From positions 62,001-126,000 of the forward strand of contig NZ_JAFEIG010000020.1 in NCBI RefSeq assembly GCF_017495225.1: 64,000 bases of DNA. Direction: 5' to 3'. The notes beneath the pieces were generated by a model. The model saw nothing but the letters and a program-made list of their open reading frames with translations. It was not told the DNA's origin and did no database searches. Below, one piece after another: positions 52,688 through 63,154 of the stretch (its first letter is position 1; each line of letters opens with the position of its first letter). This stretch comes from Daejeonella sp. GTDB lineage: Bacteria > Bacteroidota > Bacteroidia > Sphingobacteriales > Sphingobacteriaceae. A program made the position numbers and the translations under genes.

Positions 52688-52717
52688 AGCCATCCTCAAT
52701 TTGTGGGATGGCTTTTT
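52688..52717 (+). terminator. Terminator/attenuator between rpsO and pnp
   Basis: AGCCATCC / GGATGGCT stem with a T-run. Confidence 0.85.
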
Positions 52718-52790
52718 ACTTTAAAAAAAATAAAATCAATATAAAAGAAGATGTGCTCTAAAGAGGAAAAGTACGTCGCAATTAAAACAA

Positions 52791-54938
52791 ATGAGTTATA
52801 ACGCAATTAAAAAAACATTCGATCTAGGCGATGGCCGTATGATTGAAATCGAAACTGGTAAATTAGCTAAGCAAGCTGATGGTTCAGTTGTTGTAAAAAT
52901 GGGTGACACCATGCTTTTAGCTACTGTAGTTTCTAGTATAGGTGCAAAACCTGGGACTGATTTTCTACCATTATCAGTTGATTATCAAGAAAAATATGCT
53001 GCAACTGGAAGAATCCCTGGTGGTTTCCTTCGCCGTGAGGCAAGACTTTCTGACTATGAGGTATTAATTTCACGTTTAGTAGATCGTGCTTTACGCCCAA
53101 TGTTCCCAGAAGATTATCATGCTGATGTACAGGTAATGATATCTTTAATTTCGGCTGATAAAAATATTATGCCAGATTGTTTGGCAGGTTTAGCTGCTTC
53201 AGCTGCATTAGCTGTTTCGGATATTCCTTTCAACGGACCAATTTCTGAAGTTCGTGTTGCTAAAATTGATGGTAAACTAGTTATCAATCCTTATTTAAGT
53301 GATTTGGAAAGAGCTACCATGGATTTAATAGTAGCTGGATCTGATAAGGATATCGTGATGGTGGAAGGTGAGTGTGATGAAGTTTCTGAAGAGGATATGG
53401 TTGAAGCAATTGAATTTGCTCACAAGGCCATTGCTATCCAGGTACAAGCACAAAAAGAACTTGCTGTTTTAGTTGGTAAAACTGAAAAGAGAACTTACAG
53501 CCACGAAATTCATGATGATGAGTTAAAGCAAAAGGTATTTGCTGCTACTTATGATAAGGTTTATGCTATTGCTAAGTCTAATTCTTCAAAGCATGAGCGT
53601 AGCGCCAAGTTTTCTGAGGTTGTTACTGAATTTATTGCTGATTTAGGTGAATCAGTTGATGATACCACTACTTATTTAGCTAAGAAATATTATCATGATG
53701 TTCAATATGATGCTATCCGTAACTTAATTCTTGATGAAGGAATTCGTCTTGATGGTCGTGATTCTCGTACTGTTCGTCCTATTTGGTCTGAAATTAGCTA
53801 CTTACCTTCCGCTCACGGATCTGCAATCTTCACTCGTGGTGAAACTCAATCATTAACTACTGTTACTCTAGGTGCTAAATCTGATGAACAATTAATTGAT
53901 GGTGCTTTCTTTAACGGATACCAAAAATTCTTATTACACTATAATTTCCCACCATTCTCAACTGGAGAAGCTCGTCCTAACCGTGGGACTGGTCGCCGTG
54001 AAATTGGTCATGGTAACTTAGCAATGCGTTCATTGAAGAAAGTATTGCCAGGAGATGAGAATCCATATACTATTCGTGTTGTTTCTGATATTTTAGAATC
54101 GAATGGTTCTTCATCAATGGCTACTGTTTGTGCAGGTACTCTTGCCTTAATGGATGCCGGTATTAAACTTAAAGCGCCTGTTTCAGGTATCGCCATGGGA
54201 TTAATATCTGATGAAAAAACTGGAAAATATGCTATTTTAAGTGATATTTTAGGTGATGAAGATCACTTAGGTGATATGGATTTTAAGGTAACTGGTACTG
54301 AAAAAGGTATTGTTGCTTGTCAGATGGACTTAAAAATCAATGGTTTAAAGTGGGAAGTGTTAACTGCAGCCTTAAAGCAGGCTAACGAAGCTCGTCTTCA
54401 TATCTTAAATGAAATGAAGAAGACTATTGCTGAGCCACGTGAAGATTATAAGCCTCATGCTCCAAGAATTGTAACGCTAAAAATTGATAAAGAATTTATC
54501 GGTGCTGTTATAGGCCCAGGTGGTAAAATTATTCAAGAAATGCAGCGTGAGACTGGTGCAACTATCGCTATCGAAGAAAAAGATAACTTAGGTATTGTAC
54601 AAATCTTCGCCGATAATAAAGAAGCAATTGATAAAGCTGTTGCGCGTATTAAAGGTATCGCATCTAAACCGGAAGTTGGTGAAGTGTACGAAGGTAAAGT
54701 GAAAACAATCATGCCTTTTGGTGCTTTTGTTGAAATTATGCCAGGAAAAGATGGTTTACTTCATATTTCAGAAATCGATTGGCAACGCTATGAGTCAATG
54801 GATGGTGTTCTTAATGTTGGCGATATCGTTAAGGTTAAACTTCTAGAAGTGGATAAGCAAGGAAAATTAAAGCTTTCTCGTAAAGCATTAATCCCGCGTC
54901 CTCCAAAACCAGAAGATAGTAAACCTGCTGGAGAATAA
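52791..54938 (+). CDS. pnp: Polyribonucleotide nucleotidyltransferase (PNPase)
   Basis: A 715-residue protein with two RNase PH domains (about 10-230 and 310-550), GRRE motifs ([33 protein letters not shown]), a KH domain (about 565-620, [23 protein letters not shown]) and a C-terminal S1 domain (about 630-700, [20 protein letters not shown]). It degrades RNA 3' to 5' by phosphorolysis and is a degradosome component. It follows rpsO and is ended by a strong terminator. Confidence 0.97.
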   Translation: MSYNAIKKTFDLGDGRMIEIETGKLAKQADGSVVVKMGDTMLLATVVSSIGAKPGTDFLPLSVDYQEKYAATGRIPGGFLRREARLSDYEVLISRLVDRALRPMFPEDYHADVQVMISLISADKNIMPDCLAGLAASAALAVSDIPFNGPISEVRVAKIDGKLVINPYLSDLERATMDLIVAGSDKDIVMVEGECDEVSEEDMVEAIEFAHKAIAIQVQAQKELAVLVGKTEKRTYSHEIHDDELKQKVFAATYDKVYAIAKSNSSKHERSAKFSEVVTEFIADLGESVDDTTTYLAKKYYHDVQYDAIRNLILDEGIRLDGRDSRTVRPIWSEISYLPSAHGSAIFTRGETQSLTTVTLGAKSDEQLIDGAFFNGYQKFLLHYNFPPFSTGEARPNRGTGRREIGHGNLAMRSLKKVLPGDENPYTIRVVSDILESNGSSSMATVCAGTLALMDAGIKLKAPVSGIAMGLISDEKTGKYAILSDILGDEDHLGDMDFKVTGTEKGIVACQMDLKINGLKWEVLTAALKQANEARLHILNEMKKTIAEPREDYKPHAPRIVTLKIDKEFIGAVIGPGGKIIQEMQRETGATIAIEEKDNLGIVQIFADNKEAIDKAVARIKGIASKPEVGEVYEGKVKTIMPFGAFVEIMPGKDGLLHISEIDWQRYESMDGVLNVGDIVKVKLLEVDKQGKLKLSRKALIPRPPKPEDSKPAGE

Positions 54939-54958
54939 TTTATTCTCACTAAATAACT

Positions 54959-54997
54959 AAACCTGTCTGTGAAAAATCAGACAGGTTTTTCTTTTTT
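54959..54997 (+). terminator. Terminator of pnp
   Basis: ACCTGTCTG, loop TGAAAAAT, CAGACAGGT followed by a T-rich tract. Confidence 0.92.
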
Positions 54998-55073
54998 AGC
55001 CTATTTTATTCTGAATAATTAAAAATCAACTTTATATAAACTCAATTTACGATCAAAATTGTAATTTTACTAA

Positions 55074-55727
55074 ATGAAACATCTTATCGCGCCTTCCGTT
55101 TTATCTGCAGATTTTGCCAATTTACAGAGAGATATTGAAATGATTAATCGTAGTGAAGCTGACTGGTTTCACATCGACATCATGGATGGGGTATTTGTAC
55201 CTAATATTTCCTTTGGCTTCCCAGTACTTAAAGCAATTCATAAGCACGCTACCAAACCTCTTGATGTTCATTTAATGATTGTAGATCCGGATCGTTATTT
55301 ACATGATTTTAAGTCGGCAGGAGCCGAAAATATTACCGTACACATCGAAGCATGTACGCATCTTCACCGTACCTTAAGTGCAATTAGAGACTTAGGTTGT
55401 AGGGCAGGGGTAGCTGTTAATCCGCATACTTCGGTAAGCCAATTAGAGGATGTTATTGAAGATTTAGATATTGTTTGTTTAATGTCGGTTAATCCCGGAT
55501 TTGGTGGTCAAAAATACATTGAGCGGACTTACAAAAAGATTAAGGATCTTAGGGCAATGGCTGCGGGAAGAAATGAAAATTTGTTGATTGAAATTGATGG
55601 TGGTGTTTCAAATGAAAATGCATTGAAATTAATTGAAGCAGGAGCTGATGTTCTTGTAGCTGGAAATGCTGTTTTTTCTGCTGCAGATCCTGTTTTAGAA
55701 ATTGCATCCCTCAAAGGAATTAGATAA
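55074..55727 (+). CDS. rpe: Ribulose-phosphate 3-epimerase
   Basis: A 217-residue TIM-barrel epimerase with the family blocks IAPSVLSADFANLQ, DWFHIDIMDGVFVPNISFG, DVHLMI, CLMSVNPGFGGQKYI and LIEIDGGVSNENA. The zinc ligands (His, Asp, His, Asp) lie in these blocks. It interconverts ribulose 5-phosphate and xylulose 5-phosphate in the pentose phosphate pathway. The TonB receptor gene begins 6 nt after its stop codon. Confidence 0.97.
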   Translation: MKHLIAPSVLSADFANLQRDIEMINRSEADWFHIDIMDGVFVPNISFGFPVLKAIHKHATKPLDVHLMIVDPDRYLHDFKSAGAENITVHIEACTHLHRTLSAIRDLGCRAGVAVNPHTSVSQLEDVIEDLDIVCLMSVNPGFGGQKYIERTYKKIKDLRAMAAGRNENLLIEIDGGVSNENALKLIEAGADVLVAGNAVFSAADPVLEIASLKGIR

Positions 55728-55733
55728 TTAATT

Positions 55734-58232
55734 TTGAAGAATGAAAATCAATATCCTCTTAAATTTCTATTCTCTAAAAATATAGTTTGGAGATATTTAT
55801 TTATTTCATTCTCATTTCTGGTACTTATATCACTAGTATTTTTACCAACTAAATTATTAGCTCAAGATTTTGGCACTGTAAAAGGTATTGTTAATTCTGA
55901 AAAGGGCGAATTATTAGGTGCTGTAACAATTAAAGTAAGTAATCAATCAATTATTGGTCAGACGAATAAGGATGGATTTTTCCTAATAAATAGAGTTTCT
56001 TTAAAAACTGAATTAACCTTTAGCAGACTGGGTTATAAAAGTCTAACTATTAATTTAGAATTAGAACCATCAAAAGATAATGTTCTTAATGTAACATTAA
56101 GTCCTGATATACAATCTCTTGATGAAGTTTTTATCACTGAAAAATTCAGCTCTTTTGATCTTAAAAGTATAAATTTTGCCAAATATTCAGCTATTCCTCA
56201 AACCTCAGGAAGTTTTGAAAGTTTTATAAAAAATTTACCTGGTGTATCTGGAAATAATGAACTTAGTTCACAATACTCTGTCAGAGGTGGTAATTTTGAC
56301 GAAAATTTAGTTTACCTCAATAATGTAGAAATATATAGGCCCTTACTAACTAGATCTGGGCAGCAGGAAGGACTCGGTTTTATTAATCCAAATCTCATCT
56401 CGAATGTATATTTTTCTGCTGGAGGATTTGAAGCACGATATGGTGATAGACTATCCTCAATTTTAGATGTAAAATATAATAAACCAGATAGCTTAACAAT
56501 TGAAGCACAAGCAGGTTTACTTTTAAATTCAGGAAATCTGAAATGGCCTCTTAAAAACGGATTTCTTTTGGCAGGGTTTAGAATAAAGAATAATCAGACT
56601 TTATTAGAAAGACAGAATATTGAAGGGGATTATTTTTCTCGTTTCTCGGATTATCAATTTTTATTTAAGCATAACATAACCTCTAAATTAAATTTCTCTT
56701 TTTTTACTCTGTATAATCAAGGAAAATTTCAAATTCATCCCAAAACAAGGCTTACTGAATTTGGAACTTCCGATGATGTTTTAAGATTGATGGTGAATTA
56801 TTCTGGCCAAGAAATGAGTAAATATGACGCTTTAAATAGTGCAATTACCTTTTCATACAATCCTAATAGTACATTAAATTTTAAATGGATCAGCTCGATT
56901 GCATCTATTAATGAAATTGAAGATGCTAATCTTTTGGGATGGTATTCTTTTATTGAAAGGGGTAGTTCTTCATTAAATTCAGTAAGAAATTCTGGTTTAC
57001 TAGGTGCTGGCTCAAATCATACTTTTTTCAATAATCAATTAAAATCCTTATATTATAATACTGAGCTGAAGATTTATAAGCAAATTAAAAATTCATTCCT
57101 TGAAATAGGCACACGTTTTCAAACTGATCTTATAGAAGATAGTCTGGATGAATTTAATGCCACTGATACTAGTACTTATTCCTACCCCAACGCTGGCAAT
57201 TGGATTTACTCTGATGTTATAGATGACCTAAATAATGTTAAAATTTATCGATTTAATGCTTTCATTCAAAATACTCTTAGTCTAGGTAATAAATTTATGC
57301 TTGCAGCAGGTGTAAGGTTTAATTATAATAATTTCTCAAATGAAAAAATGATTAGTCCGCGACTCACTTTAAAATACCAAAGCGGACAAAATGATCAATT
57401 ACAATTAAAGTTCTCGCTTGGCGCCTATAATCAAGCTCCATTTTATCGTGAGCTTAAAAATTATAATGGAAGCCTTAATTTGAATGCTAGAGCACAAAAA
57501 TCACTTCAATTTATTACTGGTGCCGACTATAATTTTGATGGTTTAGGAACCCGTTTAAAGTTTAGTTCAGAAATATATTGTAAAATTTTAAGTAAAATAA
57601 CGCCTTACAAGATTGAAGATTTGAAAATTAAATATCTATCGAATCAAACAGCAAAAGGTTATACAGTTGGAGCAGATTTTAGTCTAAGTGGTAATTTTGC
57701 TAGAGATTTAGAGTCCACCTTTCGATTTTCCATTTTGAAAACAGAAGAAAACATTCTTAATGATTTCTATTTTTCAAAAGATAAATTGGGCAATGATATA
57801 AAGATTGAACCGGGTTATTTAAGACGACCAACAGATCAATTATTTAATATTGGAATGATGTTTCAAGATCGATTAATTCAAAACCCGACCTATAAAGTAC
57901 ATCTAAATATAGTCTACTCATCTTCACTTCCCATTGGTCCGCCAGGTGCCCAACGACATACAGAACGTTTCAAAATTCCATCTTATAAACGTGTTGATAT
58001 TGGTTTTTCTAAAGATTTTGCAGATCCTGAAAGTAAAAGAGGTTCAGTGTTTATTAAAAAACATTTTCAATCTTTAAGTTTTCACACTGAACTATTCAAT
58101 CTTTTTAATTTTAAGAATACTACCAGTTATCTTTGGTTAAATGATAAAAATGAAAGGCAATATGCCGTTCCAAACTATTTAAGTGCTAGGATGTTTAACT
58201 TGCGTTTAATCGCAATCATTAAAAGCAGATAA
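55734..58232 (+). CDS. TonB-dependent outer-membrane receptor
   Basis: An 832-residue receptor. The only in-frame start before the signal region is a TTG at 55734; no in-frame ATG precedes the membrane segment (about 16-44, ending LLAQ). A CarboxypepD_reg-like domain (about 47-125), a plug with SQYSVRGGNFDENLVYLNNVEIYRP and FSAGGFEARYGDRLSSILDVKY, and a beta-barrel ending NYLSARMFNLRLIAIIK follow. The ligand is unknown and no SusD is present. It begins 6 nt after rpe and precedes serC by 85 nt, so it may be expressed with rpe. Confidence 0.87.
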   Translation: MKNENQYPLKFLFSKNIVWRYLFISFSFLVLISLVFLPTKLLAQDFGTVKGIVNSEKGELLGAVTIKVSNQSIIGQTNKDGFFLINRVSLKTELTFSRLGYKSLTINLELEPSKDNVLNVTLSPDIQSLDEVFITEKFSSFDLKSINFAKYSAIPQTSGSFESFIKNLPGVSGNNELSSQYSVRGGNFDENLVYLNNVEIYRPLLTRSGQQEGLGFINPNLISNVYFSAGGFEARYGDRLSSILDVKYNKPDSLTIEAQAGLLLNSGNLKWPLKNGFLLAGFRIKNNQTLLERQNIEGDYFSRFSDYQFLFKHNITSKLNFSFFTLYNQGKFQIHPKTRLTEFGTSDDVLRLMVNYSGQEMSKYDALNSAITFSYNPNSTLNFKWISSIASINEIEDANLLGWYSFIERGSSSLNSVRNSGLLGAGSNHTFFNNQLKSLYYNTELKIYKQIKNSFLEIGTRFQTDLIEDSLDEFNATDTSTYSYPNAGNWIYSDVIDDLNNVKIYRFNAFIQNTLSLGNKFMLAAGVRFNYNNFSNEKMISPRLTLKYQSGQNDQLQLKFSLGAYNQAPFYRELKNYNGSLNLNARAQKSLQFITGADYNFDGLGTRLKFSSEIYCKILSKITPYKIEDLKIKYLSNQTAKGYTVGADFSLSGNFARDLESTFRFSILKTEENILNDFYFSKDKLGNDIKIEPGYLRRPTDQLFNIGMMFQDRLIQNPTYKVHLNIVYSSSLPIGPPGAQRHTERFKIPSYKRVDIGFSKDFADPESKRGSVFIKKHFQSLSFHTELFNLFNFKNTTSYLWLNDKNERQYAVPNYLSARMFNLRLIAIIKSR

Positions 58233-58317
58233 AACATTTGTCATCTAATATTAATAAGGCTTAAAAAGCTAACATCTCTTCAAAAATTCTGTTATTTTTG
58301 TAAATAAATATATCATT

Positions 58318-59385
58318 ATGACACATAACTTTGGTGCAGGTCCCTGCATTTTACCTCAGGAGGTTTTTAAACAAGCTTCACAAGCAGTTCTTGAATTTAA
58401 TGGTACTGGTCTATCTATTTTAGAAATTTCTCATCGTACACCTGAATTTGAAGCGGTTGTTGATGAGACGGTACGTTTAGTAAAAGAGCTTTTGAATGTT
58501 CCTGAAGGCTATTCTGTTGTTTTACTACAGGGAGGGGCTAGCTTACAATTTTCTATGGTTCCAATGAATTTACTCGCTGAGGATCAAACTGCAGCTTACT
58601 TAAATACAGGTGTTTGGGCAACAAAGGCAATAAGTGAGGCTAAGCTTTTTGGTAATGTTAATGTTGTAGCGTCATCGAAGGACGATAATTTCTCTTTCAT
58701 TCCAAAGGATTTTGAGATTCCAAAAGATTCAGCATATTTTCATTATACTTCTAATAATACCATTTACGGCACAGAATTAATGGCTATTCCTGAAACTAGT
58801 GTTCCCGTTGTATGTGATATGTCTTCAGATATTTTTAGTCGCGTTATTGATGTGTCTAAATTTGGATTAATTTATGCTGGTGCTCAAAAAAATATGGGTC
58901 CCGCAGGATTAACTCTTGCCATTGTTAAAGATGAGATTTTAGGAAAGATTGACCGTAAAATTCCTTCAATGCTTGATTATAATGTTCAGATTGAAGGTGG
59001 ATCAATGTATAATACTCCGCCTGTTTTTTCAATTTACGTAGCTATGCTAAACCTTCGTTGGTTAAAATCTAAAGGTGGCGTTGCTGAAATAGAAAAAGAA
59101 AATATTGCTAAGGCAGAGGCGCTTTACAGAGAAATTGATCGAAATCCACTATTCAAAGGAACTTGTAATATTGAGGATCGTTCTAGAATGAATGTTTGCT
59201 TTGTTATGGAGAATTCTGAGCTTGAAAAGCCATTCTTGAAGTTTGTTGAAGATCGTGGTATAATCGGTATTAAAGGTCATAGAAGCGTTGGTGGCTTCCG
59301 TGCATCAATGTATAATGCATTGCCAATTACTAGTGTTCATGCTTTAATTGATGCCATGCAGGAATTTGCTGAAAAGCATCGTTAA
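58318..59385 (+). CDS. serC: Phosphoserine aminotransferase
   Basis: A 355-residue class V PLP enzyme with the start [14 protein letters not shown], STGxS-like [29 protein letters not shown] and the Schiff-base K191 in [13 protein letters not shown]. It transfers the amino group of glutamate to 3-phosphohydroxypyruvate, step two of serine synthesis (and the equivalent PLP-synthesis step). It is followed by serA and a DUF1015 gene in the same direction. A TATTTTTG box is at 58293-58300. Confidence 0.96.
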   Translation: MTHNFGAGPCILPQEVFKQASQAVLEFNGTGLSILEISHRTPEFEAVVDETVRLVKELLNVPEGYSVVLLQGGASLQFSMVPMNLLAEDQTAAYLNTGVWATKAISEAKLFGNVNVVASSKDDNFSFIPKDFEIPKDSAYFHYTSNNTIYGTELMAIPETSVPVVCDMSSDIFSRVIDVSKFGLIYAGAQKNMGPAGLTLAIVKDEILGKIDRKIPSMLDYNVQIEGGSMYNTPPVFSIYVAMLNLRWLKSKGGVAEIEKENIAKAEALYREIDRNPLFKGTCNIEDRSRMNVCFVMENSELEKPFLKFVEDRGIIGIKGHRSVGGFRASMYNALPITSVHALIDAMQEFAEKHR

Positions 59386-59475
59386 AAATTGATTGATTTT
59401 ATGCTGATGGGCAGTATAATTCATTTCTGTTTAATTTAAAATATTAATAATTATAGCATCAAAAATCAATAATTT

Positions 59476-60426
59476 ATGTTTCGTATACTAGCCAATGATG
59501 GCATTGATCCAATCGGTAAAGATTTATTAGAAAAAGCAGGTTTTCAAGTCGATACCAACCATATTCCACAAGCTGAACTTTCAGAAGGTTTAAAAAACTA
59601 TGATGCCATTACGGTACGTAGTGCAACAAAAGTCAGGAAAGAACTGATTGATGCTTGTCCCAATATTAAATTAATAGGCCGTGGTGGTGTTGGAATGGAT
59701 AATATTGATGTTGATTATGCTAGAGAAAAGGGCCTTGCGGTTGTAAATACTCCTGCAGCATCTTCATTGTCTGTCGCTGAGTTGGTATTTGCTCATCTTT
59801 TCACGGGAATTCGTTTTTTACAAGATGCTAACCGTAAAATGCCTGTTGAAGGTAATTCAAAGTTCAATGATCTTAAGAAAGCCTATGCAAAAGGTATTGA
59901 GCTTCGTGGTAAGAAAATCGGAATTATTGGTTTCGGACGAATTGGACGTGAAACAGCCAAGGTTGCACTAGGTTTAGGAATGGATGTTCTTGCCTACGAT
60001 CTATTTGAAATCCCTAAGGAGCTCGAATTAACACTAGGTGGTAATGTTCGTGTAAATTGTCCAGTAAATGCTCTAAGCATTGAGCAATTAATAAAAGAAT
60101 CTGATTTTATAAGTCTACACGTTCCATTCGCAGAAAATCCTGTTTTAGGGAAATCTGAATTTGCAATGATGAAGGATGGAGTAGGGGTAGTTAATTGTTC
60201 TCGTGGAGGTACAATTGATGAGGATGCTTTATTAGAAGCGTTAAATTCTGGGAAAGTTGGTTTCGCAGGACTTGATGTTTTCGATAATGAGCCTAATCCA
60301 CGTCAAGATTTACTTTCACATCCAAATGTTAGTTTAACTCCTCATATTGGTGCTTCAACCAATGAGGCTCAAGAAAGAATTGGTACTGAATTAGCTAATT
60401 TAATTATTGATTTTTTTAAAAAATAA
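59476..60426 (+). CDS. serA: D-3-phosphoglycerate dehydrogenase (short form without ACT domain)
   Basis: A 316-residue D-isomer 2-hydroxyacid dehydrogenase. The substrate loop is VRSATKVRKELID, the NAD site GIIGFGRIGRETA, and the catalytic Arg-Glu-His are in NCSRGGTIDE, GLDVFDNEPNP and LTPHIGAS. It catalyses step one of serine synthesis. E. coli SerA has an extra ACT domain; this enzyme ends directly after the catalytic core, so serine feedback through an ACT domain is not expected. It is 90 nt after serC. Confidence 0.94.
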   Translation: MFRILANDGIDPIGKDLLEKAGFQVDTNHIPQAELSEGLKNYDAITVRSATKVRKELIDACPNIKLIGRGGVGMDNIDVDYAREKGLAVVNTPAASSLSVAELVFAHLFTGIRFLQDANRKMPVEGNSKFNDLKKAYAKGIELRGKKIGIIGFGRIGRETAKVALGLGMDVLAYDLFEIPKELELTLGGNVRVNCPVNALSIEQLIKESDFISLHVPFAENPVLGKSEFAMMKDGVGVVNCSRGGTIDEDALLEALNSGKVGFAGLDVFDNEPNPRQDLLSHPNVSLTPHIGASTNEAQERIGTELANLIIDFFKK

Positions 60427-60478
60427 AAGCTTAATTAAACCTCTTTAAATGGTTTGATTAAGCATATTAATACAAATA

Positions 60479-61714
60479 ATGCCTAAAATTAAATCATTTA
60501 GAGGAATTCACCCTAGTCAATCAAGCGTTGAAAAGGTTGTAGTAAATCTTGAGAACTTAAGTATTTCTGAGGCCAAAATTATCCGTCAAGAAAATCCGTA
60601 TTCATACGTGAATATGCTTGTTCCTAAATTGGATAACATTTTCTTGATGGGTTCTAAAAATGAGCTTGCATTCAAAAAAATTAATGAGAATTTTGAGGAT
60701 TTTCTAGATAAAGGCATCTTTATTCAGGATGATAAACCTTCCATTTATATTTATCAAGTAGGTCGCGACGGAAATATCCAAACTGGAATATGGACCGTTA
60801 CCTCAATTGATGATTATCTGAATAATGTTGTTAAGAAACATGAATTAACTAATGCCGCTCGCGAACAATCTTTAATTGATTATATTCAGCAAACAGGTAT
60901 TGATGCAAATCCTGTTTTAATTACTTATAAACCTGTATCATTAATTGATAATATTATATGTAATGTTACTGAAAATCAGGCCGATATAAGTTTTAGTAAA
61001 GATGGTACAGAACATCGATTATGGAAAATTGATGATGAGAAAACCCTGTTTATTTTAGTTGATGAATTCTCTAAATTATCTTCAACATATATTGCTGATG
61101 GTCACCATAGGGCTGCCGCCACTTCTTTATTGGGAATTCAAAGAAGAAAACTAAATCTTAAACATAAGGGAGATGAAGAATATAATTTCTTTACCTCAAT
61201 TTATATGAGTACAGATCAATTAAAGGTTTATGGCTTCAATAGATTATTGAAGGATCTTAATGGATTATCAGAAGATGAAGTAATTAGTTTAATTTCTCAA
61301 CATTTTGATATAACTCAATCATTAAATGTGGTTCAACCAACCAATAATCATGTATTTGGTATGTATTTAGCTGGAAATTGGTACCAATTAAGTGCTAAAG
61401 ATGAAATTACAAATAGCAGTAATCCTCTGTCAAAGTTAGATGTATCCATACTACAAGATTATATTTTATCTCCCATTTTCCAGGTAAAAAACCCTAGGAC
61501 AGATCCAAGAATAAACTATAAGGGAGGATTATTACCTATTAATGATTTAATTACTCTTGTAGATAGTGGTGAATATGCTATCGCATTTACTTTATATCCC
61601 ACAGGTATTCAGCAACTTATGGAAGTAGCTGATGCAGGGGAGGTTATGCCACCTAAATCTACTTGGTTTGAGCCTAAATTCGATGTTGGTCTGTTAATAC
61701 ATCAAATTAATTGA
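60479..61714 (+). CDS. DUF1015 family protein linked to serine biosynthesis
   Basis: A 411-residue protein with the DUF1015 pattern KIKSFRGIHPS at the N-terminus, YIADGHHRAAATSL in the middle (near residue 210) and DPRINYKGGL and GEVMPPKSTWFEPKF at the end. The biochemical function is not known. It is 52 nt after serA, and this placement next to serC and serA is common in the family, which suggests a role related to serine metabolism. The stop codon is one base from that of the convergent beta-CASP nuclease. Confidence 0.9.
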   Translation: MPKIKSFRGIHPSQSSVEKVVVNLENLSISEAKIIRQENPYSYVNMLVPKLDNIFLMGSKNELAFKKINENFEDFLDKGIFIQDDKPSIYIYQVGRDGNIQTGIWTVTSIDDYLNNVVKKHELTNAAREQSLIDYIQQTGIDANPVLITYKPVSLIDNIICNVTENQADISFSKDGTEHRLWKIDDEKTLFILVDEFSKLSSTYIADGHHRAAATSLLGIQRRKLNLKHKGDEEYNFFTSIYMSTDQLKVYGFNRLLKDLNGLSEDEVISLISQHFDITQSLNVVQPTNNHVFGMYLAGNWYQLSAKDEITNSSNPLSKLDVSILQDYILSPIFQVKNPRTDPRINYKGGLLPINDLITLVDSGEYAIAFTLYPTGIQQLMEVADAGEVMPPKSTWFEPKFDVGLLIHQIN

Positions 61715-61715
61715 T

Positions 61716-63107
61716 TTAATCTAGCTGATATTTTAAACCTCTTTGTGCTATTTCTACTTGGTAGTGCTCGTTGTTTAACGCCTGACTTAAACTTTCTAAT
61801 GAACTCATTTCTCCATGGACTAAAAAGACTTTTTTTAGCTTTTGAGGATCTTGTTGCTTTACAAAGTTTACCAAATCATTATGATCACCATGACCACTAA
61901 AAAGGTCTGTTTGTTTTATGGTGGCAAAAACTGATAATTCTCTATGCCTTAAATTGATAATTGGGTCTCCGCGAAGTAATCGATGCCCTAATGTGCCCTT
62001 TGAACAATATCCAATAAATAATATCGTGCAATAATAATTGGAGATGTTATAATATAAATGATCTTGAATTCGACCTCCTTCAAGCATTCCCGCCGATGAA
62101 ATAATTATACATGGTTCATAATAATTAGATATGGCCTTACTAGCATTCATATCCTGTAAGTACTCGAGATTATCAAACTCAAATTCATCACCTGAGCTTT
62201 TATAAAATTCTTGTGCTTCTTCACTTACTAAATGATGGTGTTTTCTAAAAATATCAGTGGCGTAGGTAGCCATGGGACTATCAACAAACACTTTAATTTT
62301 AGGTAAAAGTCCTTTTTTGAAGATTTTATTCAATGAATATACCAAAGCTTGAGTTCTTCCTACACTAAATGCAGGTATGATGAGTCGGCCGGGTGACTTA
62401 ACACAAGTTTCAAGAATAGTTTCAGTTAATAATTCATCAACACTTTGAGTGGCTTTATGCATTCTACCTCCATAAGTAGATTCACAAACAAGGTAATCAA
62501 CTTCAGGTAATGTTTCAGGATCCCTTAAAACAGGGTAATTTTTTCTTCCGAGGTCACCACTAAAAGCAATTGTTTTCTTAATACCATGTTCTTCAATAGT
62601 AAAAACAGCAGCTGCGGCACCCAATAAATGTCCCACAGGAATGAATGTAAGACTTATTTGACCGTTGATACGAAACGGTTTATTAAAAGCAATCGTTACA
62701 AAACGATCAACCGTTTCCATCACGTGTTTTTGTAGATATAGTGGCTTAGGGCCAGCTGTAAATCCTCTTTTTCCCTTACGAGTTTTACGTTGTTTATTAA
62801 GAAAAATATTGACGGAGTCTAATAGAAGTAATTCAGTTAAATCTGCTGTAGGAGAGGTGCATAATATTTGACCCTCAAAACCAAAGCGGACTAGAGTAGG
62901 TAAATTGCCGGAATGATCAATATGTGCATGAGTTAATACTACTAAATTTATTTCAGTAGGCTGAAATGGAAATTGTTCATTTTCTTCAATCCAAGTATCT
63001 TTTTCGTAATCTAAACCACAATCAATCAGGATTTTATAGCCATCTGTCTCTAATAGATGCATACTACCTGTAACTTGCCTAGCAGCACCCCAAATGCTTA
63101 AATTCAT
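61716..63107 (-). CDS. Beta-CASP/MBL-fold RNA-processing nuclease (CPSF73-like)
   Basis: A 463-residue protein. The metallo-beta-lactamase part has GAARQVTGSMHLLE, the zinc motif THAHIDHSGNLP and FSGDLG. The beta-CASP part (about 245-380) has IPAFSVGRTQALVY, SPMATYATDIF and SSAGMLEGGRI, and the C-terminal motif is FSGHGDHNDL, followed by VFLVHGE. Such proteins cut or trim RNA as in CPSF73 and RNase J relatives. The cellular RNA substrate is unknown. It is monocistronic and converges on the DUF1015 gene. Confidence 0.92.
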   Translation of the reverse strand: MNLSIWGAARQVTGSMHLLETDGYKILIDCGLDYEKDTWIEENEQFPFQPTEINLVVLTHAHIDHSGNLPTLVRFGFEGQILCTSPTADLTELLLLDSVNIFLNKQRKTRKGKRGFTAGPKPLYLQKHVMETVDRFVTIAFNKPFRINGQISLTFIPVGHLLGAAAAVFTIEEHGIKKTIAFSGDLGRKNYPVLRDPETLPEVDYLVCESTYGGRMHKATQSVDELLTETILETCVKSPGRLIIPAFSVGRTQALVYSLNKIFKKGLLPKIKVFVDSPMATYATDIFRKHHHLVSEEAQEFYKSSGDEFEFDNLEYLQDMNASKAISNYYEPCIIISSAGMLEGGRIQDHLYYNISNYYCTILFIGYCSKGTLGHRLLRGDPIINLRHRELSVFATIKQTDLFSGHGDHNDLVNFVKQQDPQKLKKVFLVHGEMSSLESLSQALNNEHYQVEIAQRGLKYQLD

Positions 63108-63154
63108 AGATATTTATTTTTGTGTTTAGATATAAAACAGAGTTAATTTAGGTA

